Of a stretch of DNA of 64,000 nt, positions 11,480 through 23,049 are shown in pieces. Where the stretch lies: positions 13,142,757-13,206,756 of the forward strand of contig OX392543.1 of assembly GCA_947623455.1 (NCBI GenBank). Reading direction: 5' to 3'. The notes below the pieces were generated by a model. The model had not been told where the DNA came from, did no database searches, and saw only the letters and a list, made by a program, of their open reading frames with translations. Numbering within the stretch: position 1 is the first letter of the stretch; the number at the start of each line of letters is the position of its first letter. Both the position numbers and the translations under genes were made by a program. Origin of the DNA: Mimachlamys varia. Taxonomy: Eukaryota > Mollusca > Bivalvia > Pectinida > Pectinidae.

Positions 11480-11863
11480 CGTTAAGGCTGTATGATACCA
11501 CGTTGAGCGTGGTCAGTAGTTGGACGGGTGACCGCCTGCACGTTTCAAATTCTTTTATAATATCACATAATGATAAAGGTATTGATGTCTGTATTATCAA
11601 TGCTACTTTATAAGCGATATATTTCCTATTATCATGGTGTTGTTAATCTGCCGCTTGTCAGGTGACATATGTTTACAGCCAACTTCAAATATGCATACAA
11701 GAAGACTCTCCCTCAGAACAGAATGACACAAGAAAACTTGTGGTTCAGTAATAACAAAATTTATTATATGGGACATTATTATAAAGCAAATATAGTATTT
11801 AATTTTTTTTTTTATAATGTTTTTCCTTCTGATTTCTCACAAAGGTATCATACAGCCTTAACG
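11480..11863. mobile_element. 384-bp segment bounded by 20-bp inverted repeats
   Basis: CGTTAAGGCTGTATGATACC at 11480-11499 is the exact reverse complement of 11844-11863. The interior lacks a transposase. The right terminal repeat is continuous with the 29-bp tandem array that follows, whose unit contains nearly the same word (catacagccttaacgtcaca). No clear target duplication, so class is undetermined. Confidence 0.65.
11495..11540 (+). pseudogene. 5S rRNA-like fragment
   Basis: ATACCACGTTGA followed closely by ggtcagtagttggacgggtg and accgcctg matches, from memory, the start and the internal control region/3' half of eukaryotic 5S rRNA (TTGGATGGGTGACCGCCTGG), with the middle missing. Likely a 5S-derived retroposon (SINE3-like) remnant or an internally deleted 5S pseudogene. 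It sits just inside the left inverted repeat of the flanking element. Confidence 0.55.
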
Positions 11864-12248
11864 TCACAGCAAGATAACATGCAGCCTTAACGACACAGAC
11901 AGGTAGCATACATCCTTAACGTCACAGTAAGGTAGCACACAGCCTTAATGTCACAGTAAGGTAGCATACATCCTTAACGTCACATTAAAGTAGCTCACAG
12001 CCTTAACGTCACAGTTAGGTAGTATACAGCCGTAACGTAGCAGTAAGGTAGCATACAGCCTTAACATAGCAGTAAGGTAGCATACAGCCTTAACGTAGCA
12101 GTAAGGTAGCATACAGCCTTAACGTCACAGTAAAGTAGCTCACAGCCTTAACGTCACAGTTAGGTAGTATACAGCCTTAACGTAGCAGTAAGGTAGCATA
12201 CAGCCGTAACGTAGCAGTAAAGTAACACACAGCCTTAACGTCACAGTA
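11844..12248 (+). repeat. 29-bp minisatellite (about 14 units)
   Basis: The unit is 'aaggtagcatacagccttaa' followed by 'cgtagcagt' or 'cgtcacagt'. Its core, catacagccttaacg, differs by about one base from the transposon-like inverted repeat at 11844-11863, suggesting the array grew from that terminal repeat. Confidence 0.85.
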
Positions 12249-12249
12249 T

Positions 12250-15200
12250 CAAATGTTGGTAATGATGATGTAGAGGATGATGTGGATAAATATATAGTGG
12301 ATGAGAATGAGGATGCTGTCAATGAGGATACGAATGGTGAGGATGTTGATGAACGTGTGGATGATGAGAATGAGGATAAATATGTGGATAAAGAGGATGC
12401 GGATGATTTGGAAAAGGGGGTTGCAGATATGGATGGAGGAGGATGTGGATGAAACTGAGGATGATGTTGATGAGGATAAAATGTTGAAGGTGAGGATGAG
12501 GTGGGTGATCATGAGGATAAGGATGTTGATGATGAGAATTAGGATAAAGATGAGGAGGATACGGATGATGATCTGAATGGGAGATGATGATGAGAATCAG
12601 AGGTGTTAGGATAAGCATGTTGATGATGAAGATAAAGTGAATGATGATGTTGATGAGGAGGATGCAGGTGATGTGGATGGTATGACTGTAGGAGAATAAT
12701 TAGGATGTGGATGATGAGAATGAGGTGGACAAAGATGATATGGATGAGGATGATGTTGACGTGAATGATGCGGACAATCAGGATGTGGATGATTATATGA
12801 ATTGAGGATGATAATCATCAGAGTTGTGAAGAATAAGATGTAGATGTTGAGAATAAGGTGGAAGATGAGGATGAGGATGATGTGGAAGATGATGAGAATA
12901 ATTATCAGAATGAGTCTGTTGATGATAAGGATTTGATGGATGATGATGAGGATGGCGATGATTAGGATGTGGATGATAAAAATGAGGACAAATATGTGGA
13001 TCAAGATGTGGATTAGGATGAAGATGATTGTGTTTAACATGATGAGAATGAGAATGGCGAGTAGAATATGATGATGTGGTATACGAGGAGGATTTACATG
13101 ATGATGATGTTGATAAGGTTGAGGATGAGGATAAAGAAGATGTGGATATGCAGGATGTGGATGATGATTTTTATAATGATGAGGGTGTAGATATATAAGA
13201 ATGCTGTTGATAAGAACAAGATTGTTGAAGATTATTATGTTGATAATGAGGTTGAATACGGGAAGAGAATGCGGATAAGCAGAATAATGATGTGATGGAG
13301 GTTAATCGAATGGTGAGGATGAAGATGATGTGGAAGATGTGGATGGTAGTGAGCATGTTGATGAGAATAAGGTGGATGATGAAAATAAAGATGATGTGGA
13401 TGGGGATTATGTGGATGAGCGGGATGAGGATAAGGTGGGTGATGAGAATAAAGATGATGTGGATGAGCAGGATGAGGATAAGGTGGGTGATGTAGATAAG
13501 CAGGAAGCGGATGATGTGAATGGAGGATGATTTGGAAAATTATTATGTAAAGGGTGATGTGGATAAGGATGATGTGGATGAGAAGCAGGATGCTGTTGAT
13601 GAATATATAAGAATGGTGAGGATGCAAATCTGAATGAGAATGAGGATGATAAAGATGTGGATGATAATGTGAATGAGGATGTGGAGGAGAAAGATGTGGA
13701 TATGCAAGATGCGGATGATGTGGAGGAGGGTGATTATGAGAATGAGGATATTGTTGTTGAGAATATAATACATAATGGTGAGGATGTTGATAAGCCGGAT
13801 ACAGATGTTGGTGATGTGAACGTAGGAGTATGATTAGGATGTGGATGATGAGGTGGATAAAGATGTGGATGACTTTGATGATGCAGATAATCAGGATGCG
13901 GATGATGATATGGATGGAGGATGATAATCAGAGTTGTGAGGATGAATAGCTTGATGATGATGAGGTGGATGATGAAGATGTGGAGGATGCAGATAAGCAG
14001 GATTCAGATGAGATGAATGAAGAAGAATGTGAAAAACAATGAGGATTCAGAGGAGGGTATTGATGTGGAAGATGAGGATGATGATGAAGTTGATAAGGAT
14101 TAGAATGATGAGAATGTGGATAAAGATGGTGTGGATGAGGATGTGGAGTTAGATGCTTATCAGAATGTTGAGGAGGAGAATATTGATGTGGATAAACAGG
14201 ATACGGATAATGTGAATTGAGGATGATGATAATGATGATGTAGATGAGGATGATGAGGATGATGTAGATGAGGATGATGAGGATGATGTAGATGAGGATG
14301 ATGAGGATGATGTAGATGAGGATGATGAGGATGATGTAGATGAGGATGATGAGGATGATGTAGATGAGGATGATGAGGATGATGTAGATGAGGATGATGA
14401 GGATGATGTAGATGAGGATGATGTAGATGAGGATGAGGATGATGTAGATGAGGATGATGAGGATGATGTAGATGAGGATGATGAGGATGATGTAGATGAG
14501 GATGATGTAGATGAGGATGATGAGGATGATGTAGATGAGGATGATGATGAGGAGGATGATGAGGAGGATGAGGAGGAGGATGAGGAGGAGGATGAGGATG
14601 AGGAGGAGGATGAGGAGGAGGAGGACGACGACGACGACGACGTTGATGATGATGATGTGGTTGTGGATGATGATGTTGATGTGGATGATGATGTTGATGT
14701 GGATGATGATGTTGATGTGGACGATGATGATGTTGATGTGGATGATGATAATGGTGATGATGTGGATGATAATGATGTGGATGATAATGATGTGGATGAT
14801 GTTGATGATGATGATGATGATGATGCTGATGTGAATGATGATGTTGATGTCGATGTGGATGATGATGATGGATGACTCGATGTTGATGCAGATGGTGATG
14901 ATGATGTTGATGTGGATAATGATGATGATGTTGATGTGGATGATGATGATGTTGATGTGGATGATGATGTGGAGGATGATGATGTTGATGTGGATGATGA
15001 TATGGATGACTCTATGTTGATGATGATGTTGATGACTATATGTTGATGTGTATGATGATGATGATGATTTTGATGTGGATGATGGTGATGATGTGGATGG
15101 TGATGATGTTGATGTGGATGATGCTGATGATTTTGATGTGGATGATGGTGATGATGTGGATGATGATTTTGATGTGGATGATGATGATGATGACTAGGTG

Positions 15201-15389
15201 TTGATGTGGATGATGATGTTAATGATAATGATGAAGGCGATGTTGATGTGGATGATGATGATGATGATGTTGATGTGGATGATGATGTCTATGACTCAAT
15301 GTGGATGATGTAATGATGTTGATATGATGATGTTGATGTGGATGATGTTGATGATGATGATGATGATGATGTGGATGATAATGATGATG

Positions 15390-15422
<33 letters not shown>

Positions 15423-16400
15423 TTGATGTGGATGATGTTGGTGATGATGGTGATGATGGTGATGTGGATGTTGTTGATGTCGATGATGTTGATGTGGATG
15501 ATGATGTGGATGATGATGATGTGGATGACTCGATGTTGATGTGGATGATATTGATGTGGATGATGATGGTGGTGTTGATGTGGATGATATTGATGTGGAT
15601 GATGATGGTGGTGATGATGTGGATGATTATGATGATGATGATGTGGATGATGATGATGATGATGATAATGGTGTGGATGATGATGATGTGGATGATGATG
15701 ATGATGATGATGTTGATGTGGATGATGATGTTGATGTGGACGATGATGATGTGGATGATGTTGATGATGATGGTGATGATGTGGTTGACCCGATGTTGAT
15801 TTGTATGATGATGTTGATGTGGATGATGATGTTGATGTGGATGATGATGATGTTGATGTGGATGATGATGTTGTTGTGGATGATGATGTTGATGTGGATA
15901 ATGATGTTGATGTGGATAATGATGTTGATGTGGATGATGATGTTGATGTGGACGATGATGATGTTGATGTGGATGATGATAATGGTGATGATGTGGATGA
16001 TAATGATGTTGATGTGGATGATGATTTTGATGATGATGATGATGATGCTGATGTGAATGATGATGTTGATGATGTCGATGTGGATGATGATGATGATGAT
16101 GTGGATGATGACGATGATGATGTGGATGATAATGATTGAGAATCAGAATGTAGATGATGTAGAGGGTTATGTGGAGGTGGGTGATGTGGACGATGGGCAT
16201 GTGGATAATGAGGAAGATGATGTAGAGGTGGGTGATGTGGAGGAAGAGGATGATGAAGATTATTTTGATAATGCGAATGATATGGATGAGAATGATGAGG
16301 ATGTTGATGATGGGAATGAAGGGCGGATGAGGATGTGGAGGATCTGGTAAATGAGGATGCTGATGATGTGAATAAGGAGGAGGATGCAGAAAATGAAGAG
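12250..16400 (+). repeat. GAT-rich array, almost C-free on + strand
   Basis: Four kilobases of GAT, GTG, GAG and GTT triplets with very few C on the plus strand. Organisation varies: degenerate at 12250-14210; a regular 24-bp unit (gaggatgatgtagatgagga plus tgat) at about 14215-14540; GAG/GAC run at 14540-14645; then 'gatgttgatgtggatgatga' units to 16140, with a recurring 'gactcgatgttgatg' marker at about 14874, 15008, 15528 and 15787. Open frames read poly-D/V, poly-M/W or (minus) poly-H/I because the step is three bases; I treat them as artefacts. It is the left partner of the CAT array at 35320-38090. Confidence 0.9.
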
Positions 16401-16559
16401 GCTATTTGACCGTATGTAGAGGTCAGATATCAGTAAAAGGAAGGGCCAAACCAAACAGTAAGGCCGAAATAGACAGGATTTCAGATTAGACAGGGCCAGT
16501 TTTGAAAGTTATACTGTATAATATTTGGCTTTACTAGTAACACTCAAGTTGTGTATGTT

Positions 16560-16741
16560 GTGTATGATTTGCAAGTTTTTATCATGCATGTTGTCTGTAG
16601 TTTATATGACAATTCAGTCACTATATTTTTGTTTCATTCATTTTTAAAAACAAGAGGAAAATATTTCAACTTTTTGAAGAATTTTATTGCTTGTCTATCA
16701 TGGCCTGGGTTGGTCATTCTGAATAGTCCTAGATCTTGGTC
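16560..16741 (-). other. left transcription unit, exon 3 and poly(A) signal
   Basis: On the minus strand the acceptor tattttgcag precedes GACCAAGATCTAGGACTATT, and AATAAA lies at 16688-16683, about 55 bp into the exon. Both features are conserved in the right copy (34916 and 34969). The cleavage site and lower boundary are estimates. No conserved reading frame between copies, so this may be a non-coding transcript or decayed gene. Confidence 0.5.
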
Positions 16742-17049
16742 CTGCAAAATACAAGCAAAAGAGTTTTGTTATTATTTTGGTAGTGATATGTTGATTACTG
16801 TTATTAATTAAATACTTTTAACATTTCCAGGAGCAACATACAATACATACGTACATAAAACCAATATTTGTTGAAAATAATAGTTAATAGTGAAAACAAG
16901 ACCCTCTCATGCCTGAAATCTGTAATATCGAATTTCAAATGAAGCATTTCTTTCTTGCAATGACTTTAAATGTTTTCATCCAGAGTAAGATAATTTCTCA
17001 AGTTAAAGTCACAGAAACAGGTAAATATCATAAGAAACCTTTTTCTTAC

Positions 17050-17501
17050 TTCTCTTTTCGATCTTCTCATCTTTCTGATGGTAATGGTGGTTCTCATCTT
17101 CCTAGTGGTGGTGGTTCTCATCTTTTAAGTGGTAGTGGTGGTTCTCATCTTTCTAGTGGTGGTTCTCATCTTTCTAATTGTGGTGATCGTCATCTTTCTG
17201 GTGGTGGTGGTTCTCATCTTTCTGGAGGTGGCGGTGGTGGTAATCGTCTTTCTGGTGGTGGCAGTGGTGGTTCTCGCCTTTCTGGTGGTGACGGTGGTGG
17301 TTCCCATCTTTCTGATGGTGGTGGTTCTCGTCTTTCTGGTGGTGGTGGTTCTCATCTTTCTGGTGGTGGTGGTGGTGGTGGTGGTGGTGGTGGTGATGGT
17401 TCTCGTCTTTCTGGTTGTGTTGGTGGTTCTTGTCTTTCTGGTGGTGGTTTTCATCTTTCTGGTCATCATTTTGTATTGTTTTTGTATTTTTGATTTTGGT
17501 T
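17050..17501 (-). other. left transcription unit, exon 2 with (ACC)-rich VNTR
   Basis: Minus-strand acceptor tttttttgcag at 17502-17503 and donor gtaaga at 17049-17048. The 452-bp exon is largely a triplet VNTR (plus strand: ggtggtggttctcatctttc and variants). The right copy of this exon (34456-34656) has the same boundaries but only 201 bp, so the VNTR expanded on the left or contracted on the right. Minus frames read T/R/K-rich or P/E/R-rich repeats and are not conserved between copies. Confidence 0.5.
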
Positions 17502-18356
17502 CTGCAAAAAAATGAAGGTAAAAGAATAAAATTTGAGAAGTGCTTTAATTTTATTTGTTAGATTATGAGAACATCCTTAAATAGCTGAATTTTCTATTGA
17601 AAACATCTCTTCTACATACCTGTATGTGGTTTAAATCTGTAAAATTGCAATGTCGTATTTATTTGGTGGAGATTCGCGAGTTAAAATAATTAATTTAAAA
17701 GGGTTTACATTGTAGTAATTAACAGCTTGTCCACCTTTCTCCCTGTAATGTACATGAATACTAATTTCAACAAATATGCAAATATTTGCAAAACTTAAGC
17801 TCAGTCTTAATATAATTGTAACATTCTTCAAACATTATTAGTCATTAATGATATTATAAATAAGATTGACCTATTTATTTACTTAATAGGCCTATCTGTC
17901 CCCATAGGAACTCAACCCTCCAAGTTAATTCACAAGTGATCATGGATTTCCTTTGTCTAAAACATTAATTATGATATATATGTCACCCCATTCAGCCCAC
18001 AGCTGTTTATAATATTAAGTTTCCTTTTGGACTCCATCTTACATTCAGTTTATACCCTCTCAATGCAAAATGAGTTTCAGATACACTTTATCATTTAAAT
18101 TTGTGCAGTGATTTGGTCGAAAGGCTAAGAATGTTTTCAAGTAAAGGGCATAACTCCAAAAACAAGGGAAATAACTATTTTAAATACTTATGCCATGTAC
18201 AAATAAAGTATCATTCATACTGGTATATTTATGGTGGGTTTTTTTTAAACTTGTTGTGTGTGAACACTAGTCTTAGGACGGAAAACACAATTCCAGTATA
18301 ATTTTATTACACTTCCCTTCATAATGTCAAGGAAAGTACAGCTAAGCTTTACTTAC

Positions 18357-18460
18357 TTTGGGGTCTTAAGATCCAAGCTTTCCGCCCTGGAGGCCAGAAT
18401 TCTTCAAACTTGTATCATCTTCACAATAAACAGAGTTCCCAGCAATGAAGATATATGAAG
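18357..18460 (-). other. left transcription unit, exon 1
   Basis: Minus-strand donor: ...CCCCAAA then gtaagt (18356-18351), identical to the right copy at 33485. The exon contains 'gaagatgatacaagtttgaa' and the upstream TATA-like 'catatatc' (about 18450-18457) mirrors the right copy. Relative to the right copy the left has one extra base (gaattctgg against gaatctgt), so a shared coding frame is unlikely. The 5' end is estimated. Confidence 0.5.
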
Positions 18461-18827
18461 CCTCAAGAAGATTTACTCAACCCCCAGCCAGTTCTGTCCC
18501 CTCTTTCACAAAGTACTTAAGTCCAGATACAAACAATCACCCAGCACAAGATTTACAGAGCAGTACAGCACCATGTCGGTTGATTGGTCCATCAGGCCAA
18601 CCGCAAACCCGATGAACCAATCATAGTACTGTAAAGCCATACTCATGCCAGACTCATGTCTGTATTTGGAATTAAATACATTTGTCAAAAAAAGGACAGT
18701 TCGAAGCTGAGAAATGACTAAACCAACTGAGTTCCATATAAATCCATTGCTAAGTCATCCATCTAAAGGAAGAATCCACGCATTCGAAGAACCTGACCAG
18801 GTGATTGTCCTAACCGTTGGACAATAC
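18461..18827 (-). other. probable last exon of the minus-strand repeat-exon gene
   Basis: A strong minus-strand acceptor (ttttgttttgtag) ends at 18828, so an exon would start at 18827 with GTATTGTCCAACGG. The gene's stop codon lies in an earlier exon, so this would be 3' UTR. No AATAAA is seen nearby on this strand (the nearest is at 18308-18303, inside the left unit's intron). An open minus frame at 18506-18688 is unsupported. The lower end is unknown. An imperfect hairpin with ATTGGT/ACCAAT arms lies at about 18582-18627. Confidence 0.4.
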
Positions 18828-19289
18828 CTACAAAACAAAAACAAAATAACCCAATTACAAAACAATCATTTATTTCAGTAATAAGCTGATCTTATGATTT
18901 TAATATTGCTTTTACACTCATAAATATTATTATGTATATTTGTAACTAATATAACGACAATTTGATAAATCATTAATATACCAGTCTCCTCTAATGTCCA
19001 GATATATGATAGTTGGTTGCTGAATTAATCATACTGTTCGACCAATTCCCAAGAACTGCCTAAGTGACGTTGACTTCTGAAGCATTACAAACTGGCAACT
19101 GTGACCTTGAAACAAATTAGTAACCTTATTCACTTCTCAATCTGTCTTTAATTCTCTATATTGTGAACTTTGGTATTAAAAACTTATATTTCAACTCTAT
19201 ATCAAATGACTTTAACAACAAACTCTTTGAATTCTTTCCGTTAATATAGTGATGTATGAGATCATTAACAAGGACAAAGTATTCTGTCA
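18828..19289. other. intron, nothing recognised
   Basis: AT-rich sequence between the candidate last exon and the 32-bp array. No supported feature. Confidence 0.4.
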
Positions 19290-20110
19290 TTGTCCACACA
19301 TTCCTATACAGAGTATGTAGGAATTACACACATTCCTTCATAAAGTGTGAAGTAAAATTACACACATTCTTACATACAGTGTGTAGTAATTACACACATT
19401 CCTATACAGTATGTAGTTATAACACACATTTCTTCATAAAGTGTGTATTAATTACACACATTCTTACATACAGTGTGTAGTTATTACAAACATTCCCATA
19501 TACAGTATGTAGTAATTACAAACATTCCTATATACAGTATATATATGTAGTAACTACACACATTCCTATATACAGTATCTAGTAATTATACACATTCTTT
19601 TATACAGTATGTAGTAATTACAAACATTCCTATACACAGTATGTAGTAATTACACACCTTCCTATATACAGTATGTAGTAATTACAAACAATTCTATATA
19701 CAGTTTGTAGTAATTACACATATTCCAATATACAGTATGTAGTAATTACACACATTCCTATATACAGTATGTAGTAATTATACACATTCTTTTATATAGT
19801 ATGTAGTAATTACAAACATTCCTATACACAGTATGTAGTAATTACACACCTTCCTATATACAGTATGTAGTAATAGCATGTATTCCTATATACAGTATGT
19901 AGTAATTACAAACAATTCTATATACAGTTTGTAGTAATTACAAACAATTCTATATACAGTTTGTAGTAATTACACACATTCCAATATACAGTATGTAGTA
20001 ATTACACACATTCCTATATACAGTATGTAGTAATTACGCACATTCATATATACAGTATGTAGTTATTGCATGCATTCCTATATACAATGTGTAGTAATTA
20101 CACATTGGTA
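19290..20110 (+). repeat. 32-bp minisatellite (about 25 units)
   Basis: The unit is 'tacacacattcctatataca' plus 'gtatgtagtaat', with variants (aaacaattc, ttcttacat). Intronic relative to the minus-strand gene. Confidence 0.9.
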
Positions 20111-20339
20111 TAATTTCTTCTGAAGAATTTCCAGTCATAATTCGTATAATATCCAGATATTTGTTTTTTATACGTTTGGTAATGTACGTACTTGGAAAAA
20201 ACAAAAACTGTAAGCTGAATGACTAACAAATACACATGAATACTCCTTATATATTTCTAAAATATTTTGTATTTTTCTGATAAAGATTGGTTCTCACTGC
20301 TAAATTATAACAAGAATTAGGCATAATTATGTGTCGCCT

Positions 20340-21130
20340 GTCCCGCTTTGTCATCATCATATGCATTTTACACATCCCACAATAAACCTATAATCCAAGT
20401 TTGGCTGCTCTAGCTTTCATACTTTATGAGAAACATTGATATTTCTTCAAAGTCTAGAATTTGGAGGTTTTTACCCCAAAAATATAAAAATAGTTGAAAG
20501 TGCTAGTAACGAGCATTCAGGGATTCATCCCATGATACAACATGCAGTATACCCCAGGTTTGGCTTCTCTAAAAGTAGATTTTATACTTTGTGGGAAACT
20601 TTTTTTTTAAGTCCAGAAATTTGAGATTTTTACCACAAAAATACAAAAATTGCTGAAATACTAGTAAAGAGTGTAATGTATTCAGATAAACATCCCACGA
20701 TAATCCTATACCTGAATTGGATTGCTCTACTGTATAGTACTTGGTTATTAATACTTTGTCAGAAACAGCTTAATATGCAAGAGCTAAACTGAAAACTTAA
20801 ACATTGGATTTTTTTCAAAGTCCAGAAATATGATATTTCTGTGACCTTGACCAACTTTATCTACTTTTCACTATTTTTTTCTTCTTGATTCTTACAATGT
20901 ACTACTTATTGAGCAGAAACTACAAAACAATAATGAGTTATTACAATTTCCAGTTGATAAGAACTTCCGCAACAAATTTTGAATTTTACACCCTCCAAAC
21001 TTTGACCCTAACATTCCTGTGTAATTTCATTGAAATTTACAGGTTTAGGAGGAGTTATCCAGACAATATATGTCTACAAACAGACGGATGGACAGACAAC
21101 ATGATTCCAGTATTATACCCCTCCCCCAAC
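20340..21130 (+). repeat. degenerate tandem units with GACG-type tail
   Basis: Three diverged units are marked by 'caaagtctagaatttgga' (20445), 'aagtccagaaatttgaga' (20609) and 'caaagtccagaaatatgat' (20815), each followed or preceded by 'tactttgt.agaaac' words; one spacing is about 160 bp. The stretch ends in 'cagacggatggacagacaa' (21079), the kind of tail seen after the other roughly 157-bp arrays in this window. Confidence 0.55.
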
Positions 21131-21290
21131 CCACTTTACTTCATTGCAGGGGGTATATACATATTTTTTAAAAAATGATCTGTAATTACCAGTAATTACT
21201 TAAAAATAAGTCAAGGTTCTCATGCTGATTAATTTAATTAATATTTATAGACAATGGTTGCAGTGGGATCTTCATGGCTGAATTATAATA

Positions 21291-21754
21291 CAATGTACTC
21301 CAATTTATATCATGTTCCATTTGTCAGACAAAAACATGATATTAACAGGAATGTGACATTAAGAGAAACATGTTTTTCCACTAAATCTAGTGTATTTCCG
21401 ATCTCCATAACTAAAAATAAGCTATTCAATGTACATATGAAGATGTTTCAATATGAAGATAACATTATTTTAATTAAAAATCATTATTGGGGTTATTTTT
21501 TATTTTCTATGCAACATTTTGTACAAGTTGTATCTAAAATCAATGAAAATGACATCATTTTCTTGATTTTTTATGTGATTGGTTAAAAAAAACATCACAT
21601 TAAGAGGAATTCACCTCAAAATACATGATACACGGTGTATCAACCAAATAAAATTACATAGATTATATAGAGCAAAAAGGTGCTTGGGAAAAACATGATT
21701 CTGTATAAAGAGGAATGTGATATTAACAGGGGTGATATTAAGTGGGATCCACTG
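21291..21754. mobile_element. 464-bp TIR element, pogo-like family, copy 1
   Basis: Flanked by TA (21289-21290 and 21755-21756). Ends are CAATGTACTCCAATTTATATC and, reading inward from the right, CAGTGGATCCCACTTAATATC. The interior matches the inverted copy at 62728-63123, with shared words such as 'gatattaacaggaatgtga' and 'catgatattaacagg'. A 110-codon open frame crossing it is not coding. Confidence 0.75.
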
Positions 21755-21981
21755 TACCAGTATACCAGTTTTTATTCAGGCCTCCACATTTAGCAGTAAA
21801 CAAATTTATTTCCAGAACATATCTATTGAATTTCATATTACACATAATTTAGAAAAAATATAGGTTTATTTGACAGTAAAAATAAAACTATGAAGCCTTT
21901 TTTTTGTCAGTGAGAACCAATCTTGCAATAAACACTGATAATTCCATCCAAACTCTGCACAATATTCATAAATAATCCTAC

Positions 21982-22042
21982 CTTCAGGTCAAGGCACTAA
22001 TGCTTCAGATGAGTCCAATAAAGTCGTGGATCACACATCTTA
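21982..22042 (-). CDS. repeat-exon gene, exon 8 with stop codon
   Basis: Minus-strand acceptor taatcttcttacag and donor gtagga. Joined in phase 1 after the GC-rich exon it reads VRCVIHDFIGLI and stops at TGA (22007-22005), 23 bases before the donor. The frame depends on the join; both splice sites are good. A downstream 3' UTR exon is expected at 18827. Confidence 0.55.
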
Positions 22043-22277
22043 CTGTAAGAAGATTAACAATGATACATACAATTTAGAATGAAATCAATTTTATAAATAC
22101 AGGTTATGACTTCAGAATGGAACAAGACATAATCTAATAAGCAAAAATATATAATAGTGATAATTAAAAATCTTTATAGTATAAAGACATTAATTATTAC
22201 ATTGTAGTTTTGTTTCATATGTGGAAATTAAAAAAAAATTAATAAAAAATTCTTAAATAATATTCGATAATGCTCAC

Positions 22278-22687
22278 CTTGCCTTACGGAATGCCCCGCT
22301 ATATGGCCGGGATGGACGACGGCCTCCTCCTCCCGTCTCCTGGCCGGGAAGGACGACGGCCTGGCCGGGATGGACGACGGCCTCCTCCTCCTCCTCCCGT
22401 CTCCTGGCCGGGAACGACGACGGCCTGGCCGGGATGGACGACGGCCTCCTCCTCCTCCCGTCTCCTGGCCGGGAACGACGACGGCCTGGCCGGGATGGAC
22501 GACGGCCTCCTCCTCCTCCCGTCTCCTGGCCGGGAACGACGACGGCCTGGCCGGGATGGACGACGGCCTCCTCCTCCTCCTCCTCCTCCTCCTCCCGTCT
22601 CCTGGCCGGGAAGGACGACGGCCTGGCCGGGATGGACGACGGCCTCCTCCTCCTCCTGGCCGGGAAGGACGACGGCCTCCTCCGGGT
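22278..22687 (-). CDS. repeat-exon gene, GC-rich VNTR exon (exon 7)
   Basis: Acceptor tgttttgtgttttag and strong donor gtgagc bound a 410-bp exon that is far more GC-rich than anything around it. It is a VNTR of 'ggaggaggccgtcgtcc', 'atcccggcc' and 'gggagacgggag' blocks with variable (GGA)n runs. Coming in phase 2 from exon 5 (AG+A), it reads RPGGGRRPSRPGGGGG, then PGRRPSRPGDGRRR, later AVVHPGQAVVVPGQETGG, and leaves as HIAGHSVRQ in phase 1. No stop occurs in this frame. A second minus frame is also open for most of the exon, so openness alone is weak evidence; the two flanking splice sites and phase match are better. The product would be low-complexity, Arg/Pro/Gly-rich. No known family recognised. 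Confidence 0.5.
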
Positions 22688-23049
22688 CTAAAACACAAAA
22701 CAATAGACTTGATATTTAATACTTGATAAATTCGATAAAGTTCTTCCATGGAATGAAATATTATGTAGCATCTGGTCCACATATATTTAATTATTTTTTT
22801 CATAGTTTTGGATGTCATAATTATGTTCACTTCATATTCCAAGATATGAGACCAGTAATGGACAATAACTCTAGTTAAAAGTTGAATCACAATAATCCAG
22901 ATGAGGGGAAGTGACTGAAAAGCTAAAAATGTAACTGTATGCTAAATTACACTTTCCATATTATAAGCACTCAATGAAAGTAATTATTATTCCAAACATG
23001 GAATAAGTTTTAAATGAAATAACTTAAAAAAATCTATATTATTTACCCT

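Larger units (their letters stand above)
12250..18540. repeat. left arm of large inverted duplication
   Basis: Reverse-complement homologous to 33290-38090. Matching landmarks, left against right: donor boundary 18357 and 33484, acceptor boundary 17501 and 34456, donor boundary 17050 and 34656, acceptor boundary 16741 and 34916, AATAAA 16683-16688 and 34969-34974. Long words such as 'gaagatgatacaagtttgaa' and 'cttactttggggtctta' are shared. Order runs GAT array, then single-copy part; the right arm mirrors this. The arm is 6.3 kb against 4.8 kb on the right, the difference being mainly array length. The homology fades near 18540 at 'gattgtttgtatctggactt'. Confidence 0.85.

Noticed and set aside
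14535..16350. Poly-Asp/Val and poly-Met/Trp open frames that resemble acidic proteins
   Set aside because: Shifted readings of one GAT array on the same strand; equally open in alternative frames.
18506..18688. 60-codon minus frame near the left duplication edge
   Set aside because: No phase-compatible splice junction to neighbouring exons; the predicted gene already stops at 22005.
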